NCBI GenBank assembly: GCA_030642585.1
Contig: DAOWNN010000017.1
Coordinates: 1-15,203 of the forward strand
DNA: 15,203 nucleotides
From: Bacteroidota bacterium
Lineage (GTDB): Bacteria; Bacteroidota; Bacteroidia; Bacteroidales; VadinHA17
Direction of reading: 5' to 3'
This document shows, one piece after another, positions 1-7,113 of this stretch (position 1 is its first letter; each line of letters starts with the position of its first letter). Made by a program: the position numbers and the translations under genes. The notes beneath the pieces were generated by a model. The model saw nothing but the letters and a program-made list of their open reading frames with translations. It was not told the DNA's origin and ran no database searches.

Positions 1-185
1 CTCCGAGGAATTAAACCATTCTTCTCGTCCGCCGACCGCGTGCCGCCTAAAGCTTTAGCAGTGGCGCAAACGGAACGCGAAGGAGGATTAAAAGCATATA
101 AGCATATTGGAACTTACTATAAGACAAAAAATAATTTTCAATTTCGTATATTGTACATCCTTTTTTATTTAAAACCCTGATCCAA
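1..185. other. Left-edge region: GC-rich patch followed by AT-rich leader
   Basis: No gene can be assigned here. Bases 1-90 are about 55% G+C by hand count, clearly richer than the AT-rich bases 91-185 and than the rest of the window. A perfect 12-base palindrome (ctaaag/ctttag) lies at 47-58. Plus-strand frame 1 is open from the window edge to a TGA at 178-180 (59 codons), so this could be the 3' end of an upstream gene. However, its last 20 or so codons read like ordinary AT-rich intergenic DNA, and I do not recognise the peptide. The reverse strand across 1-85 is also open in one frame, so the coding strand cannot be decided. No clear TAnnTTTG promoter box precedes the exchanger gene. Confidence 0.35.
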
Positions 186-3104
186 ATGAAGAAATTGATA
201 TTTCTTATAATACTTGCTATTACCATTGTAGCTGCACAAACTATTGGTTTTAGTCAGAATCATGAAGAAAGAAATCACACAGACTCAATTGAGGCAGTTC
301 AACAGCAAGATTTGCCTGCTGATAATCATGCTTCTAAAGAAGTACATGATGAATCACATGGAGCCGACATGTCCCCCCTTTTCTTTATTATCATAGCTCT
401 TTTTATAGGTGCGGCCACTCGTCATTTTCTTAGAAAAAGCCCTCTTCCATTTACAGCTACTCTATTGATATTTGGACTGATAATGGGAATTATGGTAAGG
501 CTGGGATGGTTTGATATTTTTGAAATTGGAAAAATTACCATAAACCTGAAGTTTTTAGATGACGCAGTAACATGGGCCGGACATATTGATCCACATATTA
601 TTTTATATGTTTTCTTACCAACACTGATTTTTGAAGCAGCTTTTGCTATGGATTTTCACACCTTCAAGAAAACAGTTACTAATGCTTCAATTATGGCCAT
701 CCCCGGAATTATTATTGCCATGGTGCTTACCGCAGCTTTAATGATTTGGGTTAGTAAAATGGGTCTTGGTTTACACAATTGGGGCTGGCCGGTTGCCCTG
801 ATGTTTGGAGCTGTTGCGAGTGCCACCGACCCTGTGGCGGTGGTCGCTTTACTGAAAGATCTTGGTGCAAGCAAAAAACTGGGAACCCTGATTGAGGGAG
901 AATCTATGCTGAACGATGGAACAGCCATTGTTCTTTTTATGGTATTTCTAACCGGAATTACAGGCCAGGTTAATGGTTCTTCTCCTGTAATGGAGTTTTT
1001 CAGGGTGGCCGTAGGAGGAATACTGGTGGGATTGGTTATTGGCAGTCTTGCTATTTCGTGGGTCAGAAAAGTATTCAATGATGCATTGGTTGAAATAAGT
1101 GTAATCATTGCTGCGGCCTACCTTACTTTTTATCTGGCAGAGCATTTTCTTCATGTTTCGGGTGTTCTTGGTTTGGTTGCTCTTGGCCTGGCTATGGCAA
1201 GTGTTGGCAAAACAAGAATTAGTCCGGAAGTTGAACATTTTCTTCATGAATTCTGGGAGCTTTTTGCATTCATTGCAAACACCATTATTTTTATCATTGT
1301 TGGTGTGGTGATTGCAGAACAGGCCTCTATAACTGGAGAGAATGTACTCATTCTGTTAATTCTATTTGTAGGAGTGCACATAATCCGGGCATTGGTCATT
1401 TTTATTTTTTATCCAATTATGCGAAAGTCAGGTTATGGTCTTCCTGTAAAAGATGCAATAGTTTTGTGGTATGGAGCCTTACGCGGAGCTGTTGGTTTAG
1501 CGCTTGCCCTGATTGTTGCGGGAGAAAAGTCTATTCCTTCAGACATTAGAGGTCAGTTTTTATTTTTAACTGCAGGCCTGGTTACACTAACCCTTTTAAT
1601 TAATGCTACCACTATAAAATATCTTGTAAATGCTCTTGGATTAACAAAACCCTCACCTGCTAAAGTCCTGATGCAAGTCAATGTGAATAAATATTTATAT
1701 AGCAGCATTCAGAATGCACTTGAAAAAGCAAAAAGAGACAGGTATCTGAGCCGGGCAAATTGGAATATTGTAAATGATTATTTACCAAAACCGGTAGAAG
1801 ATCAAACATTAGGAGTTGTTGAAATGGATACAATGACAGAATATCGTCGCAGGGTACTTGAAAAGGAAAAAAGTAGTTACTGGCATCAGTTTAAAGATGG
1901 TTTGTTAGGAGCCCAATCGGTGATGGGTCTTTCTTCAGGTATGGAAGGAATAATTGATAAAGGAGGAGCAATCCCTTTGTCTGAAAGAAAAGACCTTGAA
2001 GATTCATGGAAAGCTGGAAAAATTCTGGACTTATTACAGAAAATTCCTTTTCTGTCAAAACTCTCAAGAAGGTTCTTTTTTGATAAATTATCTGTAAGCT
2101 ATGACAGTGCAAGGGCTTTTGTTGAAGCCCAGGACGATTCCTTAAAGTTGGTAGAAAGTATGTTTCGTGGACTGGAAACTGAAACGGACAATAAAGAAGG
2201 ATTTAAAGTACTTTCAATTATTGAAGAAGAAATAAAAGAAAACAAAATTCACGGACAAACATTCTTAAGGAATTTAAGAAAAAGCTATCCTGAGATTTAT
2301 TCGGCCATTGCTACCAGGCAGGCTATTCGAACACTTTTGAATTATGAGAGGTATACCGTTGAGCGATTACTTAAAAATGGCAGAATAGAAAAAGGGGAAG
2401 CACAAAAAATGATAAGTGAGATAGAAGCGAAAATGAAAAAACTCTTGGATTCTCCACCAATTGCCAGAATCCCCGATACTATTAGCTTATTGAAAGAATC
2501 AGATTTGTTTAAAGACCTGGATGCCGCTATTTTTGAGAGAATCACTCCTTTTTTACAAACCAGGGTATTTCCGGTTGATGACAAAATTATTCGTGAAAAT
2601 TCCCTGGGTGATGGTTTATATTTTGTTGCCAGGGGAACGGTTCGCATTTCGATTAAAAATAAGGTAATAGACATACTGGGCAGAGGACAGTTTATTGGAG
2701 AAATTTCGGATATGACCGGTGTTGTTCGTTCTGCAGAAGTGGTTGCTGAATCCCCGGTTACTGCTTTATTTATATCAGGAGTTCAATTGAGAAAAATAAT
2801 AAAGGATTTCCCTGTGGTAAAAACCCGCTTATGGAATATTGTAGGTCTTAGAATCAGTGAAAATTTATTGCGTGAAATTAGTCCCTATGACCACTGGAAG
2901 CATGATCAGTTAAAAACCCTGGTGAGTAAAGGAACATTGTTGCAGCCGGAAGAATATGATGTGGCCAGTCATAAAGAGAAATTGTTAATTCTTGTTTCCG
3001 GACAGGCTACAACTGCCGGAAGCAAAGACAAACATGTTGCTCCAGCTCTTTTGGGAAATCATAAATACAAATTTTCTCTTGAAGCCCTTTTGTGGGTGTG
3101 TTGA
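186..3104 (+). CDS. CPA1-family Na+/H+ exchanger with C-terminal cyclic-nucleotide-binding domain
   Basis: This is an inner-membrane cation/proton exchanger predicted to trade Na+ (or K+) for H+. Residues 1-23 look like a signal peptide, and cleavage just before Q24 is plausible. Residues 24-60 form a His/Asp/Glu-rich linker. A long multi-helix membrane domain spans about 62-483. It carries the family motifs ATDPVAV (D215) and GESMLNDG (N243, D244), the ion-binding core of electroneutral CPA1 exchangers. About 490 residues of mostly helical cytosolic tail follow. A cNMP-binding fold lies at about 767-900, with a phosphate-binding cassette FIGEI...VRSA whose key residues E839 and R848 are both present. 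This order resembles plant SOS1 and animal sperm NHE. The length of 972 aa is far above plain NhaP-type exchangers (about 400-550). It appears to be a single gene with a 162-base gap to the next operon. The exchanged ion and the ligand are inferred, not shown. Confidence 0.93.
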   Translation: MKKLIFLIILAITIVAAQTIGFSQNHEERNHTDSIEAVQQQDLPADNHASKEVHDESHGADMSPLFFIIIALFIGAATRHFLRKSPLPFTATLLIFGLIMGIMVRLGWFDIFEIGKITINLKFLDDAVTWAGHIDPHIILYVFLPTLIFEAAFAMDFHTFKKTVTNASIMAIPGIIIAMVLTAALMIWVSKMGLGLHNWGWPVALMFGAVASATDPVAVVALLKDLGASKKLGTLIEGESMLNDGTAIVLFMVFLTGITGQVNGSSPVMEFFRVAVGGILVGLVIGSLAISWVRKVFNDALVEISVIIAAAYLTFYLAEHFLHVSGVLGLVALGLAMASVGKTRISPEVEHFLHEFWELFAFIANTIIFIIVGVVIAEQASITGENVLILLILFVGVHIIRALVIFIFYPIMRKSGYGLPVKDAIVLWYGALRGAVGLALALIVAGEKSIPSDIRGQFLFLTAGLVTLTLLINATTIKYLVNALGLTKPSPAKVLMQVNVNKYLYSSIQNALEKAKRDRYLSRANWNIVNDYLPKPVEDQTLGVVEMDTMTEYRRRVLEKEKSSYWHQFKDGLLGAQSVMGLSSGMEGIIDKGGAIPLSERKDLEDSWKAGKILDLLQKIPFLSKLSRRFFFDKLSVSYDSARAFVEAQDDSLKLVESMFRGLETETDNKEGFKVLSIIEEEIKENKIHGQTFLRNLRKSYPEIYSAIATRQAIRTLLNYERYTVERLLKNGRIEKGEAQKMISEIEAKMKKLLDSPPIARIPDTISLLKESDLFKDLDAAIFERITPFLQTRVFPVDDKIIRENSLGDGLYFVARGTVRISIKNKVIDILGRGQFIGEISDMTGVVRSAEVVAESPVTALFISGVQLRKIIKDFPVVKTRLWNIVGLRISENLLREISPYDHWKHDQLKTLVSKGTLLQPEEYDVASHKEKLLILVSGQATTAGSKDKHVAPALLGNHKYKFSLEALLWVC

Positions 3105-3233
3105 TAATTCACTCTGGCAATCCATGCACAAATCATTTTAAATAAGAACGCTCTTTGTTTAGAAACCAGATTACATAAATGACTAACAGGGGATTGATTC
3201 ATTTTTTCTTTTTTTTATTCAAATTTTAATTTC

Positions 3234-3241
3234 TACTTTTG
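3234..3241 (+). promoter_or_regulatory. Bacteroidota -7 promoter box for the DUF177-rpmF-plsX-fabH operon
   Basis: The sequence TACTTTTG is an exact match to the Bacteroidota sigma-ABfr -7 consensus TAnnTTTG. It ends 25 bases before the GTG start of the DUF177 gene, implying a short leader of roughly 20 bases. The upstream -33 TTG element is not clear because the region is a run of T with few G. Confidence 0.6.
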
Positions 3242-3266
3242 CACGACATTTTTCGAGGGAGAAATT

Positions 3267-3806
3267 GTGAATGTACTGAGTAAATATGAGATTTCATTTT
3301 TTGGACTGAAAGAAGGACAGCATGAATTTGAATTTGAAATAGACGGGAAGTTCTTTGAGTGTTTCGAGAAAACAGAAATTAAAACAGGAGAGTTAGAAGT
3401 AAAGGTTGTTTTTAATAAGCAACCGGGGCTCCTGGAATTGAATATCTGGATTGAAGGATATGTTCAGGTTATTTGTGACAGATGTCTGGAGTTTTTTGAT
3501 TTGTTTTTAAAGTGCAAAGAAAACCTTTATGTTAAATTTGGTGAAAATTATGAGGAAATTGATGAAAAAGTAATTGTACTTAAAGCAAATGCCCATCACT
3601 TAAACCTGTCACAATTCCTGTATGAATATATTCATTTAAGCATTCCCTTTAAAAGAGTGCATCCGGATGATATAAACGGAAAGAGTACATGCAATAAAGA
3701 AATGTTGAGCCTGATTCATGAGGGTTCATTTGAGGAGGAAAAACATGAAGAAACAGATCCTCGCTGGAAGGGACTGATCGATTTACAAAAGAAGAAAAAA
3801 AATTAA
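3267..3806 (+). CDS. DUF177/YceD family protein
   Basis: This is a 179-residue cytosolic protein of the DUF177 (YceD) family, usually encoded just before rpmF. Homologues are tied to 23S rRNA or large-subunit metabolism, but the molecular role is not settled. The family's central motif is present as CDRCLEFF (C70, C73), within a beta-rich, acidic protein. A further cysteine, C142, lies where many relatives have a second metal-binding pair, but here it stands alone, so a full zinc site is doubtful. The C-terminus has the family's DPRW signature followed by a Lys run. The GTG at 3267 is chosen because a purine-rich GAGGGAG precedes it at suitable spacing and the protein begins in register with the family. 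No ATG gives a comparable N-terminus. The gene is 11 bases from rpmF and presumably co-transcribed with it. Confidence 0.88.
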   Translation: MNVLSKYEISFFGLKEGQHEFEFEIDGKFFECFEKTEIKTGELEVKVVFNKQPGLLELNIWIEGYVQVICDRCLEFFDLFLKCKENLYVKFGENYEEIDEKVIVLKANAHHLNLSQFLYEYIHLSIPFKRVHPDDINGKSTCNKEMLSLIHEGSFEEEKHEETDPRWKGLIDLQKKKKN

Positions 3807-3817
3807 AAATTTTAAAT

Positions 3818-4003
3818 ATGGCACATCCCAAAAGAAAAATTTCTAAACAAAGAAGAGACAAAAGGAGAACACATTACAAGGCTGTTGCTCCTACCGTAGC
3901 TAATTGTTCAAATTGTGGCGCCACAGTTCAATATCATAGAGTATGCCCGGAATGTGGCTATTATAGAGGAAAACTTGCAGTTGAGAAAGATGTAGCTTCT
4001 TAG
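3818..4003 (+). CDS. rpmF: 50S ribosomal protein L32
   Basis: This is a 61-residue component of the large ribosomal subunit. The N-terminus begins MAHPKRKISKQRRDKRR, the basic rRNA-binding stretch typical of L32. Four cysteines (C30, C33, C43, C46) in CSNCG and CPECG arrangements form the zinc ribbon of the C+ form of the protein. Length is normal for the family. The gene lies between the DUF177 gene (11-base gap) and plsX (29-base gap), the widely conserved arrangement that joins ribosome and lipid synthesis genes. No separate promoter box is visible in either gap. Confidence 0.97.
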   Translation: MAHPKRKISKQRRDKRRTHYKAVAPTVANCSNCGATVQYHRVCPECGYYRGKLAVEKDVAS

Positions 4004-4032
4004 GATCTTTTACAATATAAACCTGTAAGATT

Positions 4033-4974
4033 ATGAGAATTGGATTGGACGTTATGGGTGGCGATTATGCCCCTGAATCTACTATTCAGGGAGCAATATT
4101 AGCTCAAAAGGAACTTGCCCCCGAAACAAAACTTGTTCTGATAGGTAATCAAAATATTATTACCGAAACGCTGGAAAAAGAAAAGACAGATTCTTCCCTG
4201 TTTGATATTGTCCATACTTCCGAGGTAATTGAAATGGGCGATCATCCCGCAAAGGCTTTTTCAAAAAAGAAAGATTCCAGTATCGCTGTCGGATTTCAAA
4301 TGTTGAAAGAAAAGGAAATTGGTGGCCTGGCGAGTGCCGGAAATACAGGAGCCATGCTGGTGGGAATCCACTATTCCATAAGAACTCTTTCCGGCATCAT
4401 TCGCCCTGCTATAGCCACATTCTTACCTACCTTTTCTGATAAACTCACTCTGATTTTAGATGTTGGTTTAAATCCGGACAGTAAACCCGATGTATTGTAT
4501 CAATATGGAATTATGGGATCGGTATATGCTGAAAGTGTGTGGGGAATTAAAAACCCCAGAGTAGCTTTGTTGAATATTGGTTCCGAAGAATCTAAAGGCA
4601 ACCTGGTTACCCGTTCGGCTTATGAGATGATGAATGAGTCAAAACACTTTAATTTCATAGGAAATTTTGAAGCCAATGAATTCTTTGTAACCGAAGAAGC
4701 AGATGTTGTAGTTTGTGATGGTTTTGTTGGCAATATTGTTTTGAAAGAAGGAGAAGCATTTTATAAATTGATAAGAAAACGAGGAATTAAAGATGAGTTT
4801 TTTGAAAGATTTAATTTTGAAAACTTTGGTGGTAGTCCAATTTTAGGGGCTTCTTCAGTGGTGGTTATTGGACACGGAATATCAAATTCCAAGGCTATTA
4901 AAAATATGATTTTACATACCCAGGACATGGCAAGGGTGGATTTGAGTGAAAAAATTAAAAATGCAATAGACTGA
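4033..4974 (+). CDS. plsX: Phosphate acyltransferase PlsX
   Basis: PlsX is a peripheral membrane enzyme that converts acyl-ACP and phosphate to acyl-phosphate, the donor used by PlsY to acylate glycerol-3-phosphate at the start of phospholipid synthesis. The protein opens with MRIGLDVMGGDYAP, the family hallmark. It also has SAGNTGA at residues 101-107, LLNIGSEESKGN at 179-190 and a VCDGFVGN block near residue 230, all at expected places. At 313 aa it is close to the usual 320-350. Its TGA stop shares one base with the ATG of fabH (TGATG), which suggests translational coupling. It sits in the operon started by the DUF177 gene. Confidence 0.97.
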   Translation: MRIGLDVMGGDYAPESTIQGAILAQKELAPETKLVLIGNQNIITETLEKEKTDSSLFDIVHTSEVIEMGDHPAKAFSKKKDSSIAVGFQMLKEKEIGGLASAGNTGAMLVGIHYSIRTLSGIIRPAIATFLPTFSDKLTLILDVGLNPDSKPDVLYQYGIMGSVYAESVWGIKNPRVALLNIGSEESKGNLVTRSAYEMMNESKHFNFIGNFEANEFFVTEEADVVVCDGFVGNIVLKEGEAFYKLIRKRGIKDEFFERFNFENFGGSPILGASSVVVIGHGISNSKAIKNMILHTQDMARVDLSEKIKNAID

Positions 4975-5975
4975 TGGGTAAAATAAATGCCGCAATAACA
5001 GGAGTTCACGGGTGGGTACCGGAATATCGCTTAACCAATGACGAACTTGCAACCATGGTTGATACCTCTGACGAATGGATCATGCAGAGGATAGGAATCA
5101 GGGAAAGGCGAATTCTTAAAGAGAAAGATATGGGCTCTTCTTATATGGGTGCCCGGGCAGTAAAAGGTTTACTTGAAAAGACTGAAACTTCTCCTGAAGA
5201 AGTTGATCTCATAATCGCAACAACCGTAACCGCCGATATGGCTTTTCCGGCAAATGCTAATATCATTGCCGACCTTGTGGGATTAAAAAACTCCTGGGGT
5301 TATGACATAAATGCTGCTTGTTCCGGTTTTATTTTCACCTTACAGACAGCAGTTCAATATATTGAATCAGGAAGGTATAAGAAGGTGATTGTTGTAGGAA
5401 GCGATAAGATGTCTGCAATTACTGATTATACCGACAGAACAACCTGTCCACTTTTTGGGGATGCAGCAGCAGCAGTACTCCTGGAGCCAACTACAGAAGA
5501 TGTTGGAATAATAGACCATATTTTTGGAGTAGATGGTTCGGGCAGGCATTACCTTCACCAAAAAGCTGGTGGATCTGCCAGGCCGGCTTCTCATAAAACA
5601 GTAGACGCTAAAGAGCATTTTATCTTTCAGGAAGGTCAGGCAGTTTTTAAATTTGCCGTTACTAAAATGGCAGATGTATCTGTTGAAATGATGAAAAAGC
5701 ACAATCTAACATCCAAAGATCTTGCATGGCTTGTACCCCATCAGGCAAATATGAGAATCATTTTAGCTACAGCAAAGCGCATGGGACTGGAAAGAGAAAA
5801 AGTAATGATCAATATTGAAAGATATGGAAACACAACTACAGCAACCATACCTTTATGTCTTTGGGAATGGGAAAATCAATTACGCAAGGGAGATAATATA
5901 ATACTGGCTGCGTTTGGAGGTGGTTTTACCTGGGGCTCTGTATATATCAAATGGGCATATGATGGAAAGAAATAA
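4974..5975 (+). CDS. fabH: 3-oxoacyl-ACP synthase III (KAS III)
   Basis: FabH performs the first condensation of fatty acid synthesis, joining an acyl-CoA primer to malonyl-ACP in the cytosol. The catalytic triad is complete: C116 in NAACSGF, H256 in PHQAN and N286 in YGNTTTA. The glycine-rich C-terminal block (AAFGGGFTWGS) is also intact. Length is 333 aa, within the family range of about 310-340. It overlaps plsX by one base and is the last gene of the operon; 128 bases then separate it from the bactofilin gene. Primer preference (straight or branched chain) cannot be read from the sequence by eye, although Bacteroidota commonly make branched fatty acids. Confidence 0.97.
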   Translation: MGKINAAITGVHGWVPEYRLTNDELATMVDTSDEWIMQRIGIRERRILKEKDMGSSYMGARAVKGLLEKTETSPEEVDLIIATTVTADMAFPANANIIADLVGLKNSWGYDINAACSGFIFTLQTAVQYIESGRYKKVIVVGSDKMSAITDYTDRTTCPLFGDAAAAVLLEPTTEDVGIIDHIFGVDGSGRHYLHQKAGGSARPASHKTVDAKEHFIFQEGQAVFKFAVTKMADVSVEMMKKHNLTSKDLAWLVPHQANMRIILATAKRMGLEREKVMINIERYGNTTTATIPLCLWEWENQLRKGDNIILAAFGGGFTWGSVYIKWAYDGKK

Positions 5976-6052
5976 ACTAAGCTTGAATATAACTGGTTGA
6001 CATTTTTTTATTCTGGAAATAAGCAGAAGGTAAATAGTAATTTCAAAAATCT

Positions 6053-6060
6053 TATCTTTG
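6053..6060 (+). promoter_or_regulatory. Bacteroidota -7 promoter box for the bactofilin-ATP synthase operon
   Basis: TATCTTTG is an exact match to TAnnTTTG in the 128-base gap after fabH. It lies 43 bases before the bactofilin ATG, so the leader would be about 35-40 bases. A -33 TTG at the usual spacing is not evident. This is the only exact match I see from here to the end of atpG between genes, which fits a single long transcript. Confidence 0.6.
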
Positions 6061-6103
6061 CACTATTATTAATTTTGGAACACAATCAAATAAGAAAATA
6101 ACA

Positions 6104-6526
6104 ATGGCTAAGAATAATGAAACTGAAAATAATGTTATTAACCTGATCGGTGTGGGAACAGAAATCATCGGTGATGTGAACTCAAATGGTGATATAAGAA
6201 TTGATGGCGTTCTTACCGGGAATCTGTATACCAAAGGAAAGGTTGTTATTGGGGAATCCGGAAAGGTAAAAGGAGAGGTAAATTGTAAAAATTCAGATGT
6301 GGAGGGATTAATTGAAGGGAAAATTAACGTCCTGGAGCTTTTGGCTCTTAAAAGATCTGCACGGATTATAGGAGATATCAATACAAGCAGGCTTGCCATT
6401 GAGCCAGGTTCAAAGTTTACGGGTAATTGTAATATGAGTGATAATGCCTCCAGTAAAGAAATTAAAAAAGAGAGCAAACTCAACCAGGACAACCCAGTCC
6501 TTATCGAATCACAAGCAGTTAAATAA
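6104..6526 (+). CDS. Bactofilin (polymer-forming cytoskeletal protein)
   Basis: Bactofilins self-assemble without nucleotide into filaments, often at the membrane, and serve as scaffolds for cell shape or localised enzymes. This 140-residue protein has a short polar N-terminus. It is followed at about residues 12-110 by the bactofilin (DUF583) beta-helix: repeated short strands with regularly spaced glycines, such as GDVNSNGDIRIDGVLTGN and GKVVIGESGKVKGEV. No transmembrane helix or signal peptide is seen. The last 28 residues are polar and low in complexity, and their coding DNA also forms the proposed start of the next gene in another frame. It is the first gene of the cluster leading into the ATP synthase genes. 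Whether it affects the synthase is unknown. Family assignment is firm; cellular role is not. Confidence 0.92.
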   Translation: MAKNNETENNVINLIGVGTEIIGDVNSNGDIRIDGVLTGNLYTKGKVVIGESGKVKGEVNCKNSDVEGLIEGKINVLELLALKRSARIIGDINTSRLAIEPGSKFTGNCNMSDNASSKEIKKESKLNQDNPVLIESQAVK

Positions 6527-6707
6527 TTATGCCCGGTATTCCGGGATGGTTGTTCAGATGGGGATAATTATTTTTGTTGGAGTGTTTGGTGGGTTGAAAT
6601 TAGACGCAAAGCTTGAGCGGGAAGATTCTCTTTTTACCATAATATTTTCATTGATTGGTGTATTTGCAGCAATGTATGTGGTATTGAAAGACCTTATCAG
6701 GAAATGA
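6444..6707 (+). CDS. atpZ: AtpZ/AtpI-type small membrane protein of the ATP synthase operon
   Basis: This is a small two-helix membrane protein of the AtpZ family, encoded ahead of the Fo genes. Relatives are linked to assembly of the c-ring, and in alkaliphilic Bacillus to Mg2+/Ca2+ transport with AtpI. The family block NNYARYSGMVVQMG is followed by a helix ending GVFGGLKLD, a charged loop, and a second helix ending LKDLIRK. The start is uncertain. ATG 6444 (87 aa) overlaps the bactofilin gene by 83 bases, and GTG 6438 is two codons longer. The next in-frame ATG at 6546 would remove the conserved NNYARYSG segment and start almost inside the first helix. No GTG or TTG lies between, so the overlapping start is preferred. 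Its stop overlaps the next start (ATGA), indicating coupling. Confidence 0.82.
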   Translation: MPPVKKLKKRANSTRTTQSLSNHKQLNNYARYSGMVVQMGIIIFVGVFGGLKLDAKLEREDSLFTIIFSLIGVFAAMYVVLKDLIRK

Positions 6708-7105
6708 TAAAGCAAGACAATAAACTAATTGTTCTGGCAGCATCTCTCACAGCCATGTCCATTCTTTTTCTGGCAGTCGGACAATTCCTCATTCCTATGA
6801 TTTTCCCTCTCCTTGATAAGACCCATATCATCATTACTATTATTTTTTTCTTTCTTATAAACATGGGGGTTCTCCTTGCCTTTTTCCGAGGGCTGGACAA
6901 AAACCCTAAGAAAGGGTTATTATATACCTTTGCTGCTATTTCGGCAAAATTCCTGGCGTATCTTATATTTATTCTATTGTTTTACCTGATTACAAAAAAC
7001 CTTTCTGCAAATTACTTAATTCTATTTTTTGTCCTATATTTAACTTTCACAATATTCATCTTGTTGGCCTTTGTTAAAGAGCTGAAGACAAGGAAGATAA
7101 AATAA
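6704..7105 (+). CDS. Four-helix membrane protein in the AtpI position (possibly DUF6168-like)
   Basis: This is a 133-residue, very hydrophobic protein with four predicted transmembrane helices at about residues 8-30, 42-62, 71-97 and 102-124. Its ends are short and charged, with Lys/Arg at the C-terminus. By position between atpZ and atpB it matches AtpI in other phyla, which is also a four-helix protein thought to help c-ring assembly. In Bacteroidota the slot is often filled by a poorly characterised family that I believe is called DUF6168. I cannot confirm sequence homology to AtpI by eye, so no gene symbol is given. The ATG overlaps the atpZ stop by four bases, and atpB follows after 8 bases, so it is surely part of the operon. 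Confidence 0.75.
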   Translation: MIKQDNKLIVLAASLTAMSILFLAVGQFLIPMIFPLLDKTHIIITIIFFFLINMGVLLAFFRGLDKNPKKGLLYTFAAISAKFLAYLIFILLFYLITKNLSANYLILFFVLYLTFTIFILLAFVKELKTRKIK

Positions 7106-7113
7106 AAATAATT

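Noticed and set aside
656..1247. Open minus-strand frames opposite the exchanger's membrane domain
   Set aside because: They lie antisense to a strongly conserved transporter domain, have odd composition and no recognisable family, and are typical shadow frames.
1891..2674. Minus-strand frames of 73 and 110 codons opposite the exchanger's cytosolic tail
   Set aside because: They are antisense to coding sequence, with no promoter box, signal or family resemblance.
3085..3140. Possible frameshift extending the exchanger C-terminus past 3104
   Set aside because: The +1 frame continues only about 16 codons to a TAA and gives no recognisable family sequence. The present stop is acceptable.
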